A stretch of 7,507 nucleotides of DNA from Betaproteobacteria bacterium. Its GTDB lineage: Bacteria > Pseudomonadota > Gammaproteobacteria > Burkholderiales > SG8-39. The position numbers and the translations under genes were made by a program. The stretch is taken from assembly GCA_005888925.1 (NCBI GenBank), contig VBCP01000311.1, positions 1-7,507 on the forward strand, in the 5' to 3' direction. Shown here piece after piece: positions 1 to 6,054 of the stretch. The notes below the pieces were generated by a model. That model did not search any database. It had not been told where the DNA came from and was given only the letters and a program-made list of their open reading frames with translations. Each line of letters starts with the position of its first letter. The first letter of the stretch is position 1.

Positions 1-1828
1 TCCCCAAGATTTCGACGTCATCATCGTCGGCGGCGGCCATGCTGGCACCGAAGCGGCGCTCGCTGCGGCGCGTGTGGGCCGGTGCACACTTCTCCTGACG
101 CACAGCATTGAGACCCTGGGGCAGATGTCTTGCAATCCGTCGATCGGCGGTATCGGCAAGGGTCATCTGGTGAAGGAAGTCGACGCCCTTGGCGGCGCTA
201 TGGCGCTCGCCACCGACGAGGCCGGCATCCAGTTCCGCATTCTGAACGCGTCCAAGGGCCCGGCCGTGCGCGCGACCCGCGCGCAAGCCGATCGTGTCCT
301 GTACCGGCAGGCGATCCGGCGCAGGCTGGAGAGCCAGCCCAATCTGCTGCTTTTCCAGCAAGCCGTGGACGACGTCCTGGTGCGAGGCGACCGAGTGGTG
401 GGTGTGCGCACGCAGCTGGGCGTCGAGTTCCGGGCGCAGGCGGTCGTACTCACTACTGGAACCTTCCTTGCCGGCCTGATTCACGTCGGTCTCACGAGCC
501 ATACTGCCGGCCGCGCCGGCGAGCCGGCAGCATCGACGCTCGCAGCAAGGCTGCGCGAGCTGAAGCTGCCCGTGGGCAGGCTGAAGACGGGCACGCCGCC
601 GCGCATCGACCGCCGAAGCGTAGATCTTGGCGTGATGCAGGTACAGCCTGGCGATTCGCCGGAGCCGGTATTTTCCTTCCTCGGCGAACGCGGCATGCAT
701 CCCGAGCAGCTGCCCTGCTGGATCACGCACACGAACGAGCGCACCCACGACCTCATCCGCGCGGCACTGGACCGCTCGCCGATGTTTACCGGGGTAATTC
801 AAGGCGTCGGCCCCAGGTACTGCCCATCGATCGAGGACAAGGTCCACCGCTTTGCGGGCAAAGCCAGCCACCAGATCTTTCTCGAGCCCGAAAGTCTGTC
901 GACGCAAGAGCTCTATCCCAACGGCATTTCGACCAGCCTGCCCTTCGATGTGCAGCTGGAGCTGGTGCATTCGATCCGCGGCCTGGAGAAAGCGCACCTG
1001 GTACGGCCGGGCTACGCGATCGAGTATGACTATTTCGACCCGCGAAACCTCCACGCCTCCCTCGAAACCAAGTCGCTGCAGGGCCTTTACTTCGCCGGCC
1101 AGATCAACGGCACGACCGGTTATGAGGAGGCCGCGGCGCAAGGCCTGCTTGCCGGTTTGAACGCGGCGTTGCGCTCGAAAAACGAGCCGCCATGGTCGCC
1201 GGGGCGCGATGAAGCATATCTCGGCGTACTGGTCGACGACCTGGTGACCCGTGGGGTCTCGGAGCCGTATCGCATGTTCACGAGCCGCGCGGAATATCGA
1301 CTGCAGCTGCGGGAGGACAACGCGGACCTGCGCTTGACCGAGATCGGGCGCCAGCTGGGACTGGTCGATGATGAGCGATGGGATGCATTCAATCGCAAGC
1401 GCGATTCCATTCAGCAGGAAACGCGTCGGCTGGAACGTACGTTTGTAAGCACAGGCTTCCACGAAAAGCACAGTGTTCTTGCGATGCTTCGCCGTCCGGA
1501 AGTCACTTATGCGAGCTTGGTTCCTGAGCCTCCGGTCGGCCCGGAGGTGGCAGCCCAGGTCGAGATCCAGGCGAAGTACGAGGGCTACATCAAGCGCCAG
1601 AAGCGCGAAGTCGAACACCGGCGCGAGTTCGAATCGTTAAGCCTACCGACTGACTTCGATTACCGCCAAGTGCGCGGCCTGTCGATTGAAGCGCAGCAAA
1701 AGCTCAATCAGCACAGGCCGGAAACGGTGGGCCAAGCCTCGCGTATCTCGGGCATCACGCCGGCGGCGATTTCACTTTTGCTGGTGCACTTGAAGAGGGG
1801 CTTGCAGCCGTCCAAAAGAACGGCATGA
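1..1828 (+). CDS. mnmG: tRNA uridine-5-carboxymethylaminomethyl modification enzyme MnmG (GidA), 5'-truncated by window edge
   Basis: FAD-dependent subunit of the cytoplasmic MnmE-MnmG complex, which installs the (carboxymethyl)aminomethyl group on C5 of the wobble uridine of certain tRNAs. The open frame runs from the window edge (first full codon at 2) to TGA 1826-1828, giving 608 visible residues. Family members are about 630 long and begin only a few residues before the FAD motif, so little is missing. The glycine-rich FAD-binding motif GGGHAGTEAA lies at the very start, followed by MSCNPSIGGIGKGHL with its conserved Cys at 131-133, then RLKTGTPPRID, GPRYCPSIEDK with the second conserved Cys at 821-823, INGTTGYEEAAAQG and EPYRMFTSRAEYRL. 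The C-terminal helical MnmE/tRNA-binding part ends in GQASRISGITPAAIS. An internal ATG at 74 is not the start because homology continues upstream of it. The variable loop before LRRPEVTY (about 1435-1490) looks roughly 14 residues shorter than in relatives I remember. The stop overlaps rsmG by four bases. Confidence 0.97.
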   Translation, partial: PQDFDVIIVGGGHAGTEAALAAARVGRCTLLLTHSIETLGQMSCNPSIGGIGKGHLVKEVDALGGAMALATDEAGIQFRILNASKGPAVRATRAQADRVLYRQAIRRRLESQPNLLLFQQAVDDVLVRGDRVVGVRTQLGVEFRAQAVVLTTGTFLAGLIHVGLTSHTAGRAGEPAASTLAARLRELKLPVGRLKTGTPPRIDRRSVDLGVMQVQPGDSPEPVFSFLGERGMHPEQLPCWITHTNERTHDLIRAALDRSPMFTGVIQGVGPRYCPSIEDKVHRFAGKASHQIFLEPESLSTQELYPNGISTSLPFDVQLELVHSIRGLEKAHLVRPGYAIEYDYFDPRNLHASLETKSLQGLYFAGQINGTTGYEEAAAQGLLAGLNAALRSKNEPPWSPGRDEAYLGVLVDDLVTRGVSEPYRMFTSRAEYRLQLREDNADLRLTEIGRQLGLVDDERWDAFNRKRDSIQQETRRLERTFVSTGFHEKHSVLAMLRRPEVTYASLVPEPPVGPEVAAQVEIQAKYEGYIKRQKREVEHRREFESLSLPTDFDYRQVRGLSIEAQQKLNQHRPETVGQASRISGITPAAISLLLVHLKRGLQPSKRTA

Positions 1829-2463
1829 CGCCGCACGCCGCGCTCGCGCGCGGACTGGAAGAACTCGAGCTCGTGCTGCCAGCGAGCACCTGCGATCAGC
1901 TGATCGCCTACGTAATGCTGCTCGCCAAATGGAATCGCAGCTACAACCTGACCGCAATTCGTGAACCGCTCGCCATGGTGAGCCACCACCTGCTTGACTC
2001 GCTCGCGGTGCTGCCGCATCTCCCGCTGCCGCCGCAGGCTGCGCGGGTCGCCGACGTTGGCACCGGGGCGGGGCTTCCAGGCATCCCGCTCGCGCTTGCG
2101 CGACCCCAATGGCATGTGGCGCTCATCGAATCGAATCAAAAGAAGGCCGCGTTTCTGCGCCAGGCCGCGATCGAGCTCGGCATCGGTAACGTCGAGGTGC
2201 ACGAAGGCCGCGCTGAGGAGTGGCAGCCGCAGGAGCGCTTTGGCCTCGTCACGTCGCGTGCCTTTGCAGAGCTCGCGGCGTTTGTCGCGGCCTGCCGCCA
2301 TCTGCTCGTGCCGGGCGGCACGTTTGCCGCGATGAAGGGCAAGCAGCCGACAGCGGAGATCAAGCGTTTGCCGCCCGAGGTGCAGCTGCGCTCGGTGCTG
2401 CGCCTGCGCACCCCGCTGCGCGAGGCCGAGCGGCATCTCGTGCTCTGCGAGCTGCAGGCGTGA
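1825..2463 (+). CDS. rsmG: 16S rRNA (guanine-N7)-methyltransferase RsmG (GidB)
   Basis: Class I SAM-dependent methyltransferase. In the family it makes m7G527 (E. coli numbering) in the 530 loop of 16S rRNA, and its loss gives low-level streptomycin resistance. The 212-residue product is close to the usual length (E. coli about 207). Visible family features are LAKWNRSYNLTAIREP near residues 32-47, a conserved H-x-L-D-S-L segment, and the SAM-binding loop VADVGTGAGLPGIPLALA from residue 75. The acidic ALIES segment after it and TSRAFAELAAF complete the Rossmann fold, and MKGKQP lies near the C-terminus. The ATG at 1825 overlaps the mnmG stop as ATGA. There is no strong Shine-Dalgarno in front of it, so translation is probably coupled to mnmG. 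The pairing mnmG-rsmG is conserved across bacteria and supports the assignment. Confidence 0.97.
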   Translation: MTPHAALARGLEELELVLPASTCDQLIAYVMLLAKWNRSYNLTAIREPLAMVSHHLLDSLAVLPHLPLPPQAARVADVGTGAGLPGIPLALARPQWHVALIESNQKKAAFLRQAAIELGIGNVEVHEGRAEEWQPQERFGLVTSRAFAELAAFVAACRHLLVPGGTFAAMKGKQPTAEIKRLPPEVQLRSVLRLRTPLREAERHLVLCELQA

Positions 2464-3227
2464 GCGCAACGCAAGTGCTTGCCGTGGTCAACCAGAAAGG
2501 CGGGGTCGGCAAGACCACCACCAGCGTGAATCTCGCTGCGGCGCTAGCACAGGCCGGGCGCCGCGTCCTGCTGGTGGATCTCGACCCACAGGGCAACGCC
2601 ACGATGGGAAGCGGCGTCGACAAGCGAAATGCCGCGCGTACCGTCTACCACGTGCTGCTCGGGCTCTCGGAGCTCGCGGCCGTACGCCTGCGGGCCGAGC
2701 GCGGCGGCTTCGACCTGGTGCCGGCGAATCGCGAGCTCGCCGGCGCGGAGGTCGAGCTTATCGAGCTGCCCGCTCGGGAATCGCGGCTCAAGGCGGCGCT
2801 CGAGCGCGTGCTCGACGAATACGATTTCGTGCTGATCGACTGCCCGCCTTCGCTCAGCCTGCTCACGGTCAACGCCTTGACCGCCGCGCAACGCGTGCTG
2901 ATCCCGATGCAATGCGAGTATTACGCGCTCGAAGGCCTGTCGGACCTGGTCGCGACGATCAAGCGCGTGCGCGGACATCTGAATCCGCAGCTTGAGATCG
3001 CCGGGCTGCTGCGCACGATGTACGACCCGAGAAACACACTCTCGCAGCAGGTGTCGCAGCAGCTCGAAGAGCATTTCGGCGACAAGGTGTACCGCACGCT
3101 GGTGCCGCGCAACGTGCGGCTCGCCGAAGCGCCGAGCTACGGCGTACCCGCGGTGCTGTGGGACGCGAGCTCCAAGGGCGCGCAAGCCTACGTCGCGCTC
3201 GCCGGCGAAATCATGGACCGCGCATGA
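2460..3227 (+). CDS. parA: Chromosome-partitioning ATPase ParA (Soj)
   Basis: ATPase of the deviant Walker (MinD/ParA) class. It binds the nucleoid non-specifically as an ATP dimer and moves or positions ParB-parS complexes; in some species it also influences DnaA. I choose GTG 2460, which overlaps the rsmG stop as GTGA and gives 255 residues, the normal size for chromosomal Soj-type ParA without an N-terminal DNA-binding domain. An ATG at 2220 in the same frame would add 80 residues lying wholly inside rsmG and is rejected. The deviant Walker A motif KGGVGKTT is at residues 13-20 with signature Lys13. VLLVDLDPQGN (Walker A' Asp40) and VLIDCPPS (Walker B Asp127) follow, then LIPMQCEYYALEGL and a VPRNVRLAEAPSYG segment typical of the family. 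Nothing in the frame looks damaged, in contrast to its partner parB immediately downstream. Confidence 0.96.
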   Translation: MSATQVLAVVNQKGGVGKTTTSVNLAAALAQAGRRVLLVDLDPQGNATMGSGVDKRNAARTVYHVLLGLSELAAVRLRAERGGFDLVPANRELAGAEVELIELPARESRLKAALERVLDEYDFVLIDCPPSLSLLTVNALTAAQRVLIPMQCEYYALEGLSDLVATIKRVRGHLNPQLEIAGLLRTMYDPRNTLSQQVSQQLEEHFGDKVYRTLVPRNVRLAEAPSYGVPAVLWDASSKGAQAYVALAGEIMDRA

Positions 3228-4008
3228 GGCCCAAAGGCCTGGGCCGGGGCCTCGACGCGCTGCTCGGCGCCGACGAGACGCCGCGCGGGGCGCTCGCCAC
3301 GATCGAGACGGCGCGGATTCGTCCCGGGCGCTACCAGCCGCGCACGCGGATGGACGAGCGGGCGCTCGCCGAGCTCGCCCAATCGATCCGCGCGCAGGGA
3401 CTGCTGCAGCCCGTGGTCATACGGCCGGTCGCGGGCGGCTACGAGTTGCGCAGGTGCCGGCGGTGGTGCGGGAGGTGCCCGACGATGCGGCGCTGGTGAT
3501 GGCGCTGATCGAGAACATCCAGCGCGAGGACCTCAACCCGATGGAAGAAGCCACCGGCGTGCAGCGCCTGATCGAGGAATTCAAGATGACGCACGAGCAA
3601 GCGACCGACGCGGTCGGGCGCTCGCGCAGCGCGACCAGCAACCTGCTGCGCTTGCTCAAGCTCGCGCGCCCGGTGCAGGAGCTGCTGATGCGCGGCGCGC
3701 TCGAAATGGGGCACGCGCGCGCGCTGCTCGCGCTCGATGCCGCGCGCCAGATCGAGCTCGGCACGCGCATCGGTGCGAAGCGCCTGTCGGTGCGCGAGAC
3801 AGAGGCGCTGGTCCAGCGCCTGCTGCGTGCGCCGGCGACGCGCCGCCGGAAAAGAAGCGATCGGGACCTCGCGCGCCTCGAAGAGGAATTGTCCGAGCGC
3901 CTCGGCACCACGGTGGAAATCCGGACCGCGCGAAAGGGGCGCGGCAAGCTGGTCCTGCACTACTCGAGCCTCGAGCATCTCGAGCAGCTGCTGAAGAGGT
4001 TGAAATGA
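3224..4008 (+). pseudogene. parB: Chromosome-partitioning protein ParB (Spo0J), frame-disrupted by a short internal deletion
   Basis: ParB binds parS sites through a helix-turn-helix and slides as a CTP-gated clamp that recruits ParA. The start is ATG 3224, overlapping the parA stop as ATGA. The first frame encodes the family N-terminus KGLGRGLDALLG, then QPRTRMDERALAELAQSI and GLLQPVVIRPVAGGYEL up to residue 75. It then runs out of frame for 16 residues to TGA 3497-3499. ParB homology resumes in a different frame at VPAVVREVPDD (from 3454), with ALIENIQREDLNPMEEA, the helix-turn-helix around TDAVGRSRSATSNLLRL and the C-terminal dimerisation region, ending at TGA 4006-4008. Between YEL and VPAVV only 5 bases remain where B. 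subtilis Spo0J has 17 residues (51 bases), so about 46 bases are missing. That is 1 modulo 3, which matches the frame change seen. The lost part contains the CTP-binding GERRxRA box. A true deletion, a split gene or an assembly gap are all possible. Confidence 0.9.
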
Positions 4009-4026
4009 TTGCAGTTGCGCTATACT
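4000..4026 (+). promoter_or_regulatory. Candidate sigma-70 promoter of the atp operon
   Basis: TTGAAA at 4000-4005 matches the -35 consensus at 5 of 6 bases and TATACT at 4021-4026 matches the -10 at 5 of 6. The spacer is 15 bases, shorter than the preferred 17, so strength is uncertain. The -35 overlaps the last codons of parB. Predicted transcription would start near 4033, about 30 bases before the chosen atpI start at 4065. This also argues against an atpI start at 4005. Position at the boundary between the partition genes and the ATP synthase genes is where an atp promoter is expected. Inference from sequence only. Confidence 0.5.
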
Positions 4027-4064
4027 TCCGCGGCTTTTGCGGGGTGCGAAGAATTTTCAACGTC

Positions 4065-4433
4065 ATGCTTCGCCACCTCAAAAAGCCGGTCCTCACCGTC
4101 CTGAGATGGCAGCTTGCGGCGACCGCGGTCCTGATGCTGATCGCCGCGCTGGTTGCCGGCGGGCACGGTGCGGCCTCGGCACTCGCCGGCGGGCTCGTCA
4201 GCATCACGGCCGGGCTGGCGGCCGCGTTGGCGGCTTCGACGGGCAATGCGAAGTCAGCGGGGGGGATTGTGTTGAGTGCCTTGCGGGCCGAGGCGGTAAA
4301 GCTCGGGCTCGCTGTCTTGCTGCTGTGGCTGGTCCTCGTGAACTATCGCGAGGCGGTGGTCGGCGCCCTGATCGCAGCCTTCGTCGTGACCCTGCTGATT
4401 TTCGCCATGGCATTTTTTGTGCGCGATTACTGA
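4065..4433 (+). CDS. atpI: ATP synthase protein I (AtpI)
   Basis: Small inner-membrane protein encoded first in many atp operons. In the family it helps c-ring assembly or stability and is not part of the finished enzyme. The product is 122 residues (E. coli 126), with four hydrophobic segments at about 12-31, 36-57, 78-93 and 96-118 and a basic N-terminus (MLRHLKK). A charged stretch ALRAEAVKL precedes the third segment, as in other AtpI proteins. I prefer ATG 4065 because it gives family length and lies downstream of the candidate promoter. An in-frame ATG at 4005, overlapping the parB stop as ATGA, would add 20 residues and cannot be excluded for a read-through transcript. The ribosome-binding site of the chosen start is weak (GAAGA about 12 bases upstream). 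Sequence conservation in AtpI is low, so the call rests on length, topology and position. Confidence 0.88.
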   Translation: MLRHLKKPVLTVLRWQLAATAVLMLIAALVAGGHGAASALAGGLVSITAGLAAALAASTGNAKSAGGIVLSALRAEAVKLGLAVLLLWLVLVNYREAVVGALIAAFVVTLLIFAMAFFVRDY

Positions 4434-4447
4434 TGTTCCAATAAATG
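4431..4447 (+). promoter_or_regulatory. atpI-atpB junction with a three-codon mini-ORF and no Shine-Dalgarno
   Basis: The atpI stop TGA (4431-4433) shares its last A with an ATG (4433-4435). That ATG opens a frame of three codons (Met-Phe-Gln) closed by TAA at 4442-4444, directly abutting the atpB ATG at 4445. No purine-rich Shine-Dalgarno is visible in the 15 bases before atpB. The arrangement would let ribosomes finishing atpI reach the atpB start by termination and reinitiation. The sequence layout is seen directly; the coupling role is inference. Confidence 0.4.
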
Positions 4448-5260
4448 GCTGCCGCAGGCGAACTGACTCCTTCGGAGTACATCGAGCATCACCTGAGCTT
4501 CTTCACCAAGCCGCTCGGGGAGGAGCATGGTGGTTTCTGGGCGCTGAACGTCGACTCGCTGATCGTCTCGATCCTGCTCGGACTGGTCGGCATCGGCTTC
4601 ATCTGGTGGGTGGTGCGCGGCGCCACTTCCGGCGTGCCGACGCGCCGCCAGGCCCTGATCGAGCTGCTGATCGATTTCGTTGACGAGCAGGCGAAGGGCA
4701 TCTTCCATCAGGGCGACCGTCACCGGTTCGTCGCACCGCTCGCGCTCACGGTGTTCGTCTGGGTGGTGCTGATGAACGCAATGGACTTCCTGCCGGCGGA
4801 CCTGGTCGGCCTGGTCACACACCACGTTTCCGAGCACGGCTTCCGCTACGTGCCGACCGCCGACGTCAACACCACCTTCGCGCTGTCGATTTCGGTGCTC
4901 GTGCTGACGATCGTCTTTGCGATCTCGGTCAAGGGCGTCGGCGGCTGGCTGCACGAGCTGTTCTGCGCGCCGTTCGGAAAACATCCGCTGCTCTGGCCCG
5001 CGAATTTCCTGTTCCAGATGGTCGAGTACGTCTCGAAGACGCTGTCCCATTCGCTGCGGCTTTTCGGCAACATGTACGCGGGCGAGATCCTGTTTCTGCT
5101 GCTCTGGATGTGGGCGGCGACCGGGCTGTGGGGCACGATCTTTGGCTCCGTACTTGGATTGGGATGGGCGATCTTCCACATCCTGATCGTGCTGTTGCAG
5201 GCCTACATCTTCATGATGCTCACGATCGTGTACCTCGCGATGGCCCACGAGCATCACTGA
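4445..5260 (+). CDS. atpB: F1Fo ATP synthase subunit a (AtpB)
   Basis: Membrane stator subunit that forms the two proton half-channels against the c-ring. It has 271 residues, the same as E. coli subunit a. After a soluble N-terminus, hydrophobic segments lie at about 38-58, 95-115 and 143-162, followed by the conserved C-terminal helices. The essential arginine is Arg205 in SLRLFGNMYAGE (E. coli Arg210). Glu214, His245 in WAIFHIL and Gln252 in LQAYIFM match the E. coli positions Glu219, His245 and Gln252 known to matter for proton movement. All key residues are present, so the protein should be functional. The ATG at 4445 follows directly on a TAA of a tiny upstream frame and has no clear ribosome-binding site. 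The C-terminus ends in HEHH, which resembles the usual polar tail of the family. Confidence 0.98.
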   Translation: MAAAGELTPSEYIEHHLSFFTKPLGEEHGGFWALNVDSLIVSILLGLVGIGFIWWVVRGATSGVPTRRQALIELLIDFVDEQAKGIFHQGDRHRFVAPLALTVFVWVVLMNAMDFLPADLVGLVTHHVSEHGFRYVPTADVNTTFALSISVLVLTIVFAISVKGVGGWLHELFCAPFGKHPLLWPANFLFQMVEYVSKTLSHSLRLFGNMYAGEILFLLLWMWAATGLWGTIFGSVLGLGWAIFHILIVLLQAYIFMMLTIVYLAMAHEHH

Positions 5261-5293
5261 TTCGTATCATTCGCTAATAAAGGGAGAACATCG
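5261..5293 (+). promoter_or_regulatory. AT-rich atpE leader with strong Shine-Dalgarno
   Basis: This 33-base gap contains 13 G or C by direct count (39%), far below the surrounding genes. It ends in AGGGAG at 5281-5286, seven bases before the atpE ATG. An unstructured AT-rich leader plus a strong ribosome-binding site suits the gene whose product is needed in about ten copies per enzyme. In E. coli the atpE leader is a known translational enhancer. That this one works the same way is inference. Confidence 0.55.
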
Positions 5294-5566
5294 ATGGAAA
5301 AACTTCAACTGCTGGCGATGGTGCAGGCTTATACCGGCATCGGCGTGGGCCTGATGATCGGCCTGGGAGCCGCCGGCGCCTGCATCGGCGTGGGCATCAT
5401 GTGCAGCCGCTTCCTCGAGGCCGCCGCGCGCCAGCCCGAGCTCACCAACTCGCTGCAGGGTAAGGTGTTCCTGCTGCTCGGCCTGATCGACGCCTCGTTC
5501 ATCATCGGCCTGGGCATCGCCATGTTCTTCGCCTTCGCCAACCCCCTCGCAACCGCCTTCCGCTAG
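5294..5566 (+). CDS. atpE: F1Fo ATP synthase subunit c (AtpE)
   Basis: Proteolipid of the rotating membrane ring, which carries protons between the half-channels of subunit a. The 90-residue hairpin has a glycine-rich first helix (GIGVGLMIGLGAAGACIGVG), the polar loop ARQPEL at about 45-50 and a second helix with the ion-binding carboxylate Asp66 in GLIDASF. The position that holds Gln in sodium-binding rings (Gln32 of Ilyobacter) is Val33 here, and the carboxylate is Asp, so proton coupling is expected. It is longer than E. coli c (79), with a C-terminal extension FANPLATAFR of a kind I associate with betaproteobacterial c subunits. Cysteines at 30 and 37 in helix 1 are a minor oddity. The start is supported by AGGGAG seven bases upstream. 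Confidence 0.97.
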   Translation: MEKLQLLAMVQAYTGIGVGLMIGLGAAGACIGVGIMCSRFLEAAARQPELTNSLQGKVFLLLGLIDASFIIGLGIAMFFAFANPLATAFR

Positions 5567-5571
5567 GCGCC

Positions 5572-5579
5572 GGGAGAGG
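5572..5579 (+). promoter_or_regulatory. Ribosome-binding site of atpF
   Basis: GGGAGAGG lies in the 17-base gap between the atpE stop (TAG 5564-5566) and the atpF ATG at 5584. It is four bases upstream of the ATG at its nearest edge, with GGGAG at about seven. It supports the atpF start. Confidence 0.6.
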
Positions 5580-5583
5580 TCGC

Positions 5584-6054
5584 ATGAACCTCAATCTGAC
5601 CCTGTTTGCCCAGGCCGTGACGTTCTCGGCCTTTATCTGGTTTACCGTGAAGTTCATCTGGCCGTTCATGCTGCGCGCGATCGAGACGCGGCAGAAGACC
5701 ATCGCCGACGGCCTCGCCGCGGCCGAACAAGGTCGCCGCTCGCTCGAGCTGTCGACGCGCCAGGCCGACGAGGAGATCAAGCGCGCCCGCGACCGCGCGG
5801 CCGAGATCCTCGCGCAGGCCGAAAAGCGCGCCGCGCAGATGATCGACGAGGCCAAGTCCGCGGCCAAGGAAGAGGGCGGTCGCGAGAAGGCAGCGGCCAA
5901 GGCCGAGATCGAGCAGGAAGTGACGCGCGCGCGCGAGCAGCTGCGCGACCGCGTCGCTTCGCTCGCCGTGGCCGGTGCCGAGAAGATCCTGCGCCGCGAG
6001 GTCGACGCCAAGGCGCACGGCGAGCTGCTGGAATCCATCAAGCGCCAGCTCTAG
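5584..6054 (+). CDS. atpF: F1Fo ATP synthase subunit b (AtpF)
   Basis: Peripheral-stalk subunit. Two copies anchor in the membrane beside subunit a and reach up to delta on F1. It has 156 residues, identical in length to E. coli b. One N-terminal membrane helix spans about 5-29 (aromatic-rich, IWFTVKFIWPFM), followed by Arg36 in the IETRQKTIADGL hinge, a conserved family position. A long alanine- and charge-rich helix from about 40 to 125 (repeated Ala/Glu/Lys/Arg) forms the right-handed coiled coil. The C-terminal segment VAGAEKILRREVD is the delta-binding region. No defect seen. The gene ends in TAG immediately adjacent to the atpH ATG with zero spacing. Confidence 0.97.
   Translation: MNLNLTLFAQAVTFSAFIWFTVKFIWPFMLRAIETRQKTIADGLAAAEQGRRSLELSTRQADEEIKRARDRAAEILAQAEKRAAQMIDEAKSAAKEEGGREKAAAKAEIEQEVTRAREQLRDRVASLAVAGAEKILRREVDAKAHGELLESIKRQL

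Noticed and set aside
2220..2459. Longer parA starting at ATG 2220
   Set aside because: The extra 80 residues lie entirely within rsmG and have the Ala/Arg-rich look of an out-of-frame translation. ParA homology starts just after GTG 2460.
1708..2469. 253-codon minus-strand frame opposite rsmG, and a similar 276-codon frame opposite atpB (4427-5257)
   Set aside because: Same codon-aligned antisense effect of GC-rich coding DNA; no ribosome-binding site or family resemblance.
3446..3499. Programmed ribosomal frameshift within parB
   Set aside because: No slippery heptamer is visible near the junction, and frameshifting would not restore the missing residues of the GERRxRA box; the coding DNA itself is absent.
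4028..4043. Possible small hairpin (CCGC/GCGG) after the parB stop as a terminator
   Set aside because: Only a four-base stem, with no following T-tract; it lies where the atp leader should begin.
4005..4064. Longer atpI from ATG 4005
   Set aside because: It adds 20 residues not expected in AtpI and begins upstream of the predicted transcript start. Kept only as an alternative for read-through transcripts.
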